Source: Dasania marina DSM 21967 (GTDB taxonomy: Bacteria; Pseudomonadota; Gammaproteobacteria; Pseudomonadales; Dasaniaceae). From it: a stretch of 64,000 bases of DNA. The DNA is taken from positions 232,528-296,527 of the forward strand of contig NZ_KB891575.1 of the NCBI RefSeq assembly GCF_000373485.1, written 5' to 3'. The position numbers were made by a program, and so were the translations under genes. Shown one piece after another: positions 57,606 to 64,000 of the stretch. The first letter of the stretch is position 1, and every line of letters begins with the position of its first letter. The notes under the pieces are model-generated. The model ran no database searches and was not told the DNA's origin. It saw only the letters and a program-made list of their open reading frames with translations.

Positions 57606-58700
57606 ATGAAAATTTACTTAGTCGGCGGCGCCGTACGCGATACTTTATTGGGTTATCCCTTTCACGAACGTGATTGGGTGGTCGTCGGTGGCACCCCACA
57701 ACAACTACTAGCCCAAGGCTACCAACAGGTGGGCAAAGACTTTCCGGTTTTTTTACACCCGAAAACAAAAGAGGAATATGCGCTGGCGCGCACTGAGCGC
57801 AAAAACGGCCAGGGCTATACCGGCTTTGCCTGCTACAGCGCCCCCGATGTTAGCTTGGAAGACGACCTGCTGCGACGCGATCTAAGCATAAATGCCATCG
57901 CTCAAGATGAGCAAGGCAACATCATAGACCCTTACAATGGCCAGCAAGATATAGCCGCTAAAAAACTGCGCCACGTGTCGACCGCCTTTGCCGAAGACCC
58001 TTTGCGCGTTTTACGCACCGCCCGATTTTTAGCGCGCTACTATCACCTAGGTTTTACGGTTGCCGATGAAACCCTGCAACTCATGCAGCAGCTTAGTGAT
58101 AGCGGTGAATTAACCCAGCTTAGCCGCGAACGTATTTGGGTAGAAACCGAGAAAGCCTTGCACGAGCAGTCGCCAGAGCAATATTTTTTATGCCTGCAAC
58201 ACTGCGGTGCCCTGCAGCAACTCTACCCCACTATGCCCGCGCTAACGCCGCAAAGTGTGCAGCGCCTGCAACAGGCACGTAAAACCTGCAATAGCAGCCA
58301 GCTGTTTGCCTTGCTGTTTTATCAAGCTGAAAGCACCAACTTACTCAAGCAACTTAAAAGTATAAAAGTACCTAACGAAGTTTCTGAGCTTTGCCAATTA
58401 CTACAACAACACGCCGACTTAGTACTTGCCGAACAACTCAGCGCCGAGCAAATATTACTGTTACTACAACACTGCGATGGCTATAGACGCGGACAACGCT
58501 TTGCTGATTTTTTACATTGCTGCCAACAAATAAACAGCCATAACCAAGCCTATAAACTCAAGCAGGCTTTAACACTATGCCTATCGGTTGATGCCAAAGC
58601 GCTAGCGGCGCAGGGCCTCAGCGGTAAAGATATAGCCCAAGCTATACAGCAACAACGATTAGCCATAGTTAGCAATATGCTTAGCGAGACAGCGCCATGA
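57606..58700 (+). CDS. cca: tRNA nucleotidyltransferase (CCA-adding enzyme)
   Basis: This 364-residue class II CCA-adding enzyme starts KIYLVGGAVRDTLLG, with catalytic carboxylates in ERDWVVVGG and the RRDLSINAIA and DPLRVLRTARF motifs. It lacks the C-terminal HD domain of the ~410-residue E. coli enzyme, as is common in other gammaproteobacteria. It repairs the tRNA 3' end. It overlaps the next gene by four bases. Confidence 0.94.
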   Translation: MKIYLVGGAVRDTLLGYPFHERDWVVVGGTPQQLLAQGYQQVGKDFPVFLHPKTKEEYALARTERKNGQGYTGFACYSAPDVSLEDDLLRRDLSINAIAQDEQGNIIDPYNGQQDIAAKKLRHVSTAFAEDPLRVLRTARFLARYYHLGFTVADETLQLMQQLSDSGELTQLSRERIWVETEKALHEQSPEQYFLCLQHCGALQQLYPTMPALTPQSVQRLQQARKTCNSSQLFALLFYQAESTNLLKQLKSIKVPNEVSELCQLLQQHADLVLAEQLSAEQILLLLQHCDGYRRGQRFADFLHCCQQINSHNQAYKLKQALTLCLSVDAKALAAQGLSGKDIAQAIQQQRLAIVSNMLSETAP

Positions 58701-59443
58701 ACAACCCTCCCGTAGCCCTTATCACCGGCGGCGCCCAGCGCATAGGCGCAGTAATATGCAAAGCCTTGCACGCACAAGGTTTTAATATTGTTGTTCATTA
58801 CAAAAGCTCAAAACAGCAGGCCACAGACCTTTGTAATGAGTTAAATACAGGCCGCCGTAACTCAGCCATTAGCCTTGCCGCATCTTTAGATAACCACAAC
58901 GCTATTAAAAACGTAATCGAACAGGCCGCCTTACAATGGGGCCGCTTAGACGCACTGGTTAACAATGCCTCTAGTTTTTACCCCACGCCCATAGCCAATG
59001 CTAGTGAGCAACAATGGGATGATTTATTCAACAGTAATGTGAAAGGTGCATTTTTTTTTAGTCAGGCCGCGGCACCGTACCTACAAAAAAATAAAGGCTG
59101 TATCGTCAACATCGTCGACATACACGCACAAAAACCCTTAAAAGAACACAGCCTGTATTGCATGGCAAAAGCAGCGCTGGCCATGATGACGCAAACTCTA
59201 GCCAAAGACCTACCCCCCGTACGCGTCAACGGCGTCGCCCCCGGTGCCATACTCTGGCCAGAGCAACAGGGCGCAAGCGTACTCAGCGATAAAGAAAAAC
59301 AACAAATCACCCAAAAAATCCCCTTGGGCCGCAGCGGCTGCCCAGAAGATATCGCTAATACGGTGTTGTTTTTAATCAAAGACGCGCCCTATATTACCGG
59401 GCAAATTATTAGCGTAGATGGCGGGCGTAGTTTGGGAATGTAG
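58697..59443 (+). CDS. folM: pteridine reductase (FolM-like SDR)
   Basis: This 248-residue SDR carries a pteridine-reductase-type dinucleotide motif TGGAQRIGAVI, NNASSFYPTP, the active-site Tyr-x-x-x-Lys (YCMAK) and VAPGAILWP. It reduces dihydromonapterin or dihydrofolate. It is translationally coupled to cca and convergent with folK and folB, so the region forms a folate/pterin cluster. Confidence 0.85.
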   Translation: MNNPPVALITGGAQRIGAVICKALHAQGFNIVVHYKSSKQQATDLCNELNTGRRNSAISLAASLDNHNAIKNVIEQAALQWGRLDALVNNASSFYPTPIANASEQQWDDLFNSNVKGAFFFSQAAAPYLQKNKGCIVNIVDIHAQKPLKEHSLYCMAKAALAMMTQTLAKDLPPVRVNGVAPGAILWPEQQGASVLSDKEKQQITQKIPLGRSGCPEDIANTVLFLIKDAPYITGQIISVDGGRSLGM

Positions 59444-59470
59444 TTATCAGCGCCTTTGGCGCTGATAACT
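59442..59470 (+). terminator. stop-codon-overlapping hairpin after folM
   Basis: AGTTATCAGCGCC and its exact complement form a 13-bp stem with loop TTT, starting inside the folM TAG. No T-run follows; a heptad array follows immediately, as after coq7. Confidence 0.5.
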
Positions 59471-59473
59471 ACA

Positions 59474-59549
59474 AGAGGTAAGCCGCAAGAGGCAAGCATC
59501 AAGAAAAAACACTCTTATAGCTTGCAGCTTATGGCTTACAGCTTCGTTT
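59474..59549. repeat. 7-base periodic repeat array, AGCNNCA family, inverted pair
   Basis: Left arm 59474-59508 (AGAGGTA, AGCCGCA, AGAGGCA, AGCATCA, AGAAAAA) and right arm 59515-59549 (TTATAGC, TTGCAGC, TTATGGC, TTACAGC, TTCGTTT). The right arm contains the folK stop codon (59536-59538). Confidence 0.7.
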
Positions 59550-60039
59550 CATTCCATTCAAAATCTACCGGCCATAATTTTTGGCTAGCCTGATCATATT
59601 GCTGCCACAGTTGCTGATAGCTTTTATGCGTCGTGGGGTGTAGCTGATTCGGGGCTATGTTGTATAGCGGTAATAGCACAAAGGCATTGTCTAAAATTTC
59701 AGTGCGAGGCAGTAGCACACCATCAACGTCGCCCACCATATCATCGACGGTGAGTATATCGATATCCAGCGTACGCGAGCTAAATTTAGGGCCGCCGCGC
59801 TTGCGGCCATAATCATCTTCTATTTGTTTGAGCAAGGCCTGCAACTCACCCACCGAGTAAACACTTTCAAAACCGACCACTAGGTTGAGAAAATTATCAC
59901 CCTCAAAACCTACCGCTACGCTTTCATACACGGGTGAAATGATCAGCTCACCAAAGTAGTGCTGCAGCGCATCTAACGAAGAAGCTATGTGGTGGTAGCG
60001 ATGAGTGTTGCTGCCTATGCTCACAAATACTTGTGACAT
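59536..60039 (-). CDS. folK: 6-hydroxymethyl-7,8-dihydropterin pyrophosphokinase
   Basis: About 167 residues: the HPPK fold with VFVSIGSNTHRY at the start (ATG 60039), NFLNLVVGFES, and the metal-binding RTLDIDILTVDD plus LPRTEILDNAFVLLPL. It activates hydroxymethyldihydropterin for folate synthesis. It follows folB by one base. Its last residues (ETKL) derive from the heptad array. Confidence 0.93.
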   Translation of the reverse strand: MSQVFVSIGSNTHRYHHIASSLDALQHYFGELIISPVYESVAVGFEGDNFLNLVVGFESVYSVGELQALLKQIEDDYGRKRGGPKFSSRTLDIDILTVDDMVGDVDGVLLPRTEILDNAFVLLPLYNIAPNQLHPTTHKSYQQLWQQYDQASQKLWPVDFEWNETKL

Positions 60040-60040
60040 G

Positions 60041-60394
60041 TTAGCGTTCGCCTCGCTCGATAATGACACCCACATCTCTGGAGCCACGCACCGCGCCGGG
60101 CTTGCTAACCTGCAGCTTAAGCCAAGGCACTTTAAACTCTTCGCGTATAATTTGTGCGCACTGCTCGGCCATGGTTTCTACCAATAAAAATTCGCTGGCC
60201 TCAATAAATGCAATTAAGCGCTTGGCCACTGCCTTGTAGTTTAAGGTGTGCGCAATGTCGTCAGTGGCCGCCGCTTGACGTATGTCGTGGCCCATTTCTA
60301 CATTCAAGCTAACGGTTTGTTTAATTTCACGTTCCCAATCATAAATACCGATGGTGGTTTCTATACATAAGTCGCGTATATAAATGATATCCAT
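60041..60394 (-). CDS. folB: dihydroneopterin aldolase
   Basis: About 117 residues with the FolB signatures DIIYIRDLCIETTIGIYDWE, VSLNVEMGHDI and LLVETMAEQCAQII (the catalytic Glu/Lys region, with KLQVSKPGAV at the end). It converts dihydroneopterin to hydroxymethyldihydropterin. The ATG at 60394 matches the family start. Confidence 0.93.
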   Translation of the reverse strand: MDIIYIRDLCIETTIGIYDWEREIKQTVSLNVEMGHDIRQAAATDDIAHTLNYKAVAKRLIAFIEASEFLLVETMAEQCAQIIREEFKVPWLKLQVSKPGAVRGSRDVGVIIERGER

Positions 60395-60456
60395 ATTGAA
60401 TCCTGTTACTTGCACTGTAGGTTGGTAGTTTAATAAATAGGTAAATAGCTAGGTAA

Positions 60457-61485
60457 TTAAATAGCGCTGAGTTGGTCCATAGGCCAGCGTGGTCGTGTTT
60501 TTACCGCCAAACCATCTTGTTGCCCAGCCACCAAACGCTGGCAACCGGCGTAGGCAATCATGGCGCCGTTATCGGTACAAAACTCTGGCCGCGCATAAAA
60601 CACCTGCGCTTTAATTTTTGCCAGCGCAGTGGCTAAATCGGCACGCAGTTTTTTATTGGCACTGACGCCACCGGCTATCACCAATCGCTTTAAGTCTTCT
60701 TGCTGCAGTGCACGCTTACACTTAATGACCAAGGTGCTGACCACCGCCTGCTGAAAGGCACAGGCGATATCTGCCTGAGTTTGTGCATCCAGCTCGCCCT
60801 GTTCATTTTTATGTTTGTTCACCGTGTTTAGGGTAAATGTTTTTAAGCCACTAAAACTGAAATCCAACCCTGGATGCTTCACCATGGGGCGGGGGAACTC
60901 AAAACGGCTGTTATCACCCTGCTCTGCCAACTTAGCCACCATAGGGCCACCGGGGTAGGTTAAGCCCAACATTTTGGCCGCTTTATCAAAGGCTTCACCG
61001 GCAGCGTCATCGAGAGATTCACCCAATAATTTATATTGGCCGATACCGTCCACCCGCACTAATTGGGTGTGGCCGCCGGACACTAATAAGGCAATAAACG
61101 GGAACTCGGGGGGGTGATCTTCCAACATGGGGGCTAGCAAGTGGCCCTCCATGTGGTGCACGCCTATGGCAGGCACCTGCAAGGCATAGGCTAAGCCTCG
61201 GCCTATCATGGCCCCTACCATTAAAGCGCCCACCAATCCGGGGCCTGAGGTATAAGCCACGGCATCGATGTCGCTACGGCCTAGCCCGGCTTCGACTAAC
61301 ACCTGCTCAATTAACGGTAAGGTTTTGCGTATATGATCACGCGAAGCCAGCTCTGGCACCACGCCACCGTATTCGGCATGTATTTCAATTTGGCTGTACA
61401 AGGCTTCTGCCAACAGGCCCTGCTCGCTGTCGTACAAGGCTATGCCGGTTTCATCACAGGAGGTTTCTATACCCAATACACGCAT
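60457..61485 (-). CDS. tsaD: tRNA N6-threonylcarbamoyladenosine synthase subunit TsaD
   Basis: This 342-residue protein starts [13 protein letters not shown], has the metal-binding HHMEGHL motif near residue 112, [12 protein letters not shown], and [17 protein letters not shown]. It completes the t6A37 modification of tRNA. The start is the ATG at 61485. It is divergent from rpsU, the standard arrangement. Confidence 0.96.
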   Translation of the reverse strand: MRVLGIETSCDETGIALYDSEQGLLAEALYSQIEIHAEYGGVVPELASRDHIRKTLPLIEQVLVEAGLGRSDIDAVAYTSGPGLVGALMVGAMIGRGLAYALQVPAIGVHHMEGHLLAPMLEDHPPEFPFIALLVSGGHTQLVRVDGIGQYKLLGESLDDAAGEAFDKAAKMLGLTYPGGPMVAKLAEQGDNSRFEFPRPMVKHPGLDFSFSGLKTFTLNTVNKHKNEQGELDAQTQADIACAFQQAVVSTLVIKCKRALQQEDLKRLVIAGGVSANKKLRADLATALAKIKAQVFYARPEFCTDNGAMIAYAGCQRLVAGQQDGLAVKTRPRWPMDQLSAI

Positions 61486-61692
61486 TACAGGCCTCAATAC
61501 CGTGTTTAATATGACGGAATAGCGCCTTAATACGCTAAAACGCTAGTGCCGCGAATGATACTGGCTATACTGCCCCCAAGCCAGCACCTTCAGGGAAAAG
61601 GCTATTTTCCCGGCCCAAATGCCTATTTCCTAGGCCAAAGGCCCTTTTCACTGCCCGCGGCGCCTAGCTCAGCGTTAGTAGATCATTAGGCT
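61486..61692. other. intergenic region between tsaD and rpsU
   Basis: No gene is seen. It holds short inverted repeats, for example GGGAAAA/TTTTCCC near 61593-61611 and TTTGGCC-type repeats at 61613-61650, of unknown role. Confidence 0.35.
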
Positions 61693-61721
61693 TTGCATTT
61701 TATTCACCTTCCGAATATAAT
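61693..61721 (+). promoter_or_regulatory. sigma70 promoter of rpsU
   Basis: TTGCAT (61693-61698), a 17-base spacer, and TATAAT (61716-61721) make a near-ideal promoter 80 bases before the rpsU start. Confidence 0.8.
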
Positions 61722-61730
61722 GCCGCCCCC

Positions 61731-61764
61731 TTGCATTGGGTGGTTAAGCACTAACCGCGTGCAA
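61731..61764 (+). promoter_or_regulatory. structured 5' leader of rpsU
   Basis: TTGCA/TGCAA outer arms and GGTTA/TAACC inner arms (loop AGCAC) can fold in the transcript between promoter and start codon. It is a candidate leader for ribosomal-protein autoregulation; the role is unproven. Confidence 0.4.
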
Positions 61765-61801
61765 TACGAATTTCATATCAACACAGACATAGGTAGGCCA
61801 A

Positions 61802-62017
61802 ATGCCTTCAGTTAAGTTAAAAGAAAACGAGCCATTCGATATCGCTCTACGTCGCTTCAAGCGCTCTTGTGAAAAAGCCGGCGTTTTAGCCGAAGTACGT
61901 CGTCGTGAATTTTACGAGAAGCCTACATCAGTACGTAAGCGTAAAGCTGCCGCTGCTGTTAAGCGTCACGCTAAAAAAGTTTCTCGCGAAAGCAAAAAGC
62001 ACCAGCGTTTATATTAA
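61802..62017 (+). CDS. rpsU: 30S ribosomal protein S21
   Basis: This 71-residue basic protein is a full match to bacterial S21 ([40 protein letters not shown] and a Lys/Arg-rich tail). It binds the 30S platform and helps translation initiation. rpsU precedes yqeY and dnaG, the macromolecular synthesis operon arrangement. Confidence 0.99.
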   Translation: MPSVKLKENEPFDIALRRFKRSCEKAGVLAEVRRREFYEKPTSVRKRKAAAAVKRHAKKVSRESKKHQRLY

Positions 62018-62049
62018 GCAACTGCTTAACTATCGTTGATAGTTGTAAA

Positions 62050-62086
62050 CACCCCTAGGCCACTTGGTTTGGGGTAGGTTTTTTAG
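62050..62086 (+). terminator. intrinsic terminator or attenuator after rpsU
   Basis: ACCCC and GGGGT arms (CCTA/TAGG overlapping) are followed by a T-run at 62079-62084. It may lower read-through into yqeY and dnaG, as in the classical rpsU-dnaG operon. Confidence 0.6.
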
Positions 62087-62125
62087 CACTGTACCGCCCA
62101 CACTTTTAAAAAGGCTGGCCATACG

Positions 62126-62575
62126 ATGACTGAGCAAACGCTTAAAGCTCGTATTAAAGACGAAATGAAAGCGGCCATGAGGGCCAAGGCTAAACAGCGC
62201 CTGACAACTATTCGGTCTATACAGGCCGAGGTCAAACGCATAGAAGTTGATGAGCGCATAGACGTCGACGACGCACGCCTATTGGCCGTGCTAGATAAAA
62301 TGTGCAAGCAACGCCGTGACTCTATACAGCAGTTCACCGATGGTGACCGCATCGATCTCGCAGAGATTGAACAAGCGGAAATGCTGATCATCCAAGAGTT
62401 TCTGCCCGCGCAACTCAGTGAAGACGAGATAAAAATCCTCATCACCGACGCTATTGCCAGCACGGGCGCCGCCGGCATGCAAGACATGGGCAAAGTGATG
62501 GGCGTGCTAAAGCCCAAGCTACAAGGCCGTGCTGATATGGGTGCTGTGAGTAAGCTAATCAAAGCTAGCTTTTAG
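62126..62575 (+). CDS. yqeY: GatB/YqeY domain protein
   Basis: This 149-residue helical protein has the YqeY features: LKARIKDEMKAAMRAKAKQRLTTIRSI, FLPAQLSEDEI and MGKVMGVLKPKLQGRADMGAVSKLIK. Its C-terminal domain resembles the tRNA-binding tail of GatB. Its function is not settled. It is in the conserved slot between rpsU and dnaG. Confidence 0.93.
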   Translation: MTEQTLKARIKDEMKAAMRAKAKQRLTTIRSIQAEVKRIEVDERIDVDDARLLAVLDKMCKQRRDSIQQFTDGDRIDLAEIEQAEMLIIQEFLPAQLSEDEIKILITDAIASTGAAGMQDMGKVMGVLKPKLQGRADMGAVSKLIKASF

Positions 62576-62734
62576 CTAGCAGTCGCTAGTACGTAGTCTC
62601 TAGTCTCTAGAAAAGGCTACCACCCCAAAATAATTTCACATCACGACACCCTGCCCCCTAGAAGCCCGCAATAGAATCTAGAATTCTAGCGACTGACATC
62701 TAGGAACTAGCGACTATCCTCTGTAGACTTCCCC
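62576..62734. repeat. 7-base periodic repeat arrays between yqeY and dnaG
   Basis: A degenerate array at 62576-62610 (CTAG units at 62586, 62600 and 62607) and a phase-perfect one at 62686-62734 (CTAGCGA, CTGACAT, CTAGGAA, CTAGCGA, CTATCCT, CTGTAGA, CTTCCCC), ending four bases before the dnaG ATG. Confidence 0.75.
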
Positions 62735-62738
62735 ACCA

Positions 62739-64000
62739 TGGCCGGACGCATACCCGAAAGTTTTATCGACGATTTACTGGATCGCCTCGACATTGTTGAG
62801 GTGATAGACCGGCGCGTAAAACTGAAAAAAAGCGGCCGCAATTACATGGCCTGCTGCCCCTTCCACGACGAGAAAACCCCCTCGTTTAGCGTCAACCAAG
62901 AAAAGCAGTTTTACCACTGCTTTGGCTGTGGCGCCGGCGGCAACATGATCGGTTTTTTGATGGATTATGAGCGCCTGGAATTTCCGCGCTGCATAGAAAC
63001 CCTAGCCGACATGGCCGGGCTAGAAATCCCCCGCGAAGCCTCGGTATTTCAAGAAGAACCACAACTCAAACGCAATATTTACACCCTGCTGGAAAAAGCC
63101 GCCAGCCATTACCAGCGCCTGCTCAAAGAGCATCCCAACCGCTCCCGCGTAGTGGACTACCTAAAAAGTCGCGGCCTCAGCGGCGAAATAGCCCGCGACT
63201 TTGGCATAGGCTACGCCGCCCCCGGCTGGGACAACCTGCTCACCACCCTAGGCAGCAAAGACGACGACAAACAGCTGCTCATAGACGGCGGCATGCTGAT
63301 AGAAAAACCCGAAGAGAACAAATGCTACGACCGTTTCCGCGACCGCATTATGTTCCCCATACACGACAACCGCGGCCGCGTCATAGCCTTTGGCGGCCGG
63401 GTATTAGGCGACGACAAACCCAAATACCTCAACTCCCCAGAAACCCCCGTATTCCATAAGGGCCGCGAACTCTACGGCCTTTACCAAGCGCGTAAAAACA
63501 ACCGCCAACTACAGCAACTGATAGTCGTTGAAGGCTATATGGATGTGGTGGCACTCGCCCAGCACGGCATAGGCTATGCTGTGGCCACCCTAGGCACCGC
63601 CACCAGCACCGACCACATCAAGCGCATTTTTAGACAGTGCCCGGAAGTGGTGTTTTGCTTTGACGGTGACGAGGCTGGCCGCAAGGCCGCCATCCGCGCC
63701 CTAGAGTCGGCCCTGCCGGTGATGGAAGACGGCCGCCAAGCCAAGTTTTTATTTTTGCCACAGGGCGAAGACCCCGACAGCTTGGTGCGCAAGGTGGGCT
63801 GCAATGAATTTAAGCGCCTTATCGACAAAGCCGACCCACTGGAAAACTACCTGTTCGACCACTTAGCGCAGGATATAGACATCAGCTCACTAGAGGGCCG
63901 CGCCCGCATGAGCAAACTGGCGGCGCCGCTAATCGCGCAACTGCCACAAGGCGTATTCAAAAGCCTAATGATGGGCTCCCTCGCCCAGCGCACAGGCCTG
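62739..64000 (+). CDS. dnaG: DNA primase, partial (C-terminus beyond window)
   Basis: The first ~420 residues of DnaG. The CHC2 zinc-binding domain is at ~38-62 (CCPFHDEKTPSF, FYHCFGCG), then the RNA polymerase core with FRDRIMFPIHD and the Toprim acidic motifs VVEGYMDVVAL and FDGDEAGRKA (~265-320). It makes RNA primers for replication. The frame stays open at the right edge. No clear ribosome site is seen because a heptad array occupies the leader. Confidence 0.96.

Overview
The window is chromosomal DNA from a marine-type gammaproteobacterium. The core gene order matches Pseudomonas and its relatives: lptD-surA-pdxA-rsmA-apaG-apaH, tsaD-rpsU-yqeY-dnaG, aroQ-accB-accC-prmA, dusB-fis-purH-purD, rpe-gph-trpGDC-vfr, and a CRP protein very like Vfr. 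Two TonB-dependent receptors and a thiamine scavenging operon suggest a free-living aquatic bacterium. A Cellvibrionales/Spongiibacteraceae-like lineage is my guess; the species cannot be fixed from the sequence alone.

Layout. 1-4635 (minus strand): an iron-uptake-like cluster made of a two-component system, a cupredoxin-like protein, an FTR1 permease, an outer-membrane-like protein and a solute-binding protein cut by the window edge. 4702-8427 (minus): a tightly coupled four-gene cluster of a thermostable-hemolysin family protein, an acyl-AMP ligase, a haem-oxygenase-like diiron protein and an SDR. It looks biosynthetic. 8554-11221 (minus): a YejM/LtaS-like sulfatase-fold membrane protein and a CDF-like transporter. 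11327-15436 (minus): a thiamine salvage operon led by a TPP riboswitch. 15495-19245 (plus): an HD-GYP phosphodiesterase and Tex. 19374-20240: two tandem copies of a large palindromic repeat. 20301-23117 (minus): yajG, a DUF2333 gene, a PCu(A)C chaperone and a TPR gene. 23208-36584 (plus): dsbD, aroQ-accBC-prmA, a DUF3426 gene, dusB-fis, purH, purD, coq7 and an orphan gene. 36682-47213: osmC-like, vfr, trpGDC, a trpR-trpE-trpG block, gph, rpe, a DUF3530 gene, murU and amgK. 47443-64000: the lptD to apaH operon, a LysE exporter, a TonB receptor, cca-folM, folB-folK, tsaD, rpsU, yqeY and the start of dnaG.

The most unusual signal is not a gene. Intergenic spacers carry short tandem repeats with an exact 7-base period, in two families (CTAGNNN and AGCNNCA). 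They lie mostly at the 3' ends of convergent genes and often run into the coding sequence, supplying the last residues and the stop codon. Other points of interest are the 471-bp tandem palindromic element after tex, the hemolysin/ligase/diiron/SDR cluster, and a plus-strand trpR-trpE-trpG block in the slot where a minus-strand trpE would be expected between gph and trpG. I found no tRNA, rRNA, CRISPR array, transposase or prophage gene.
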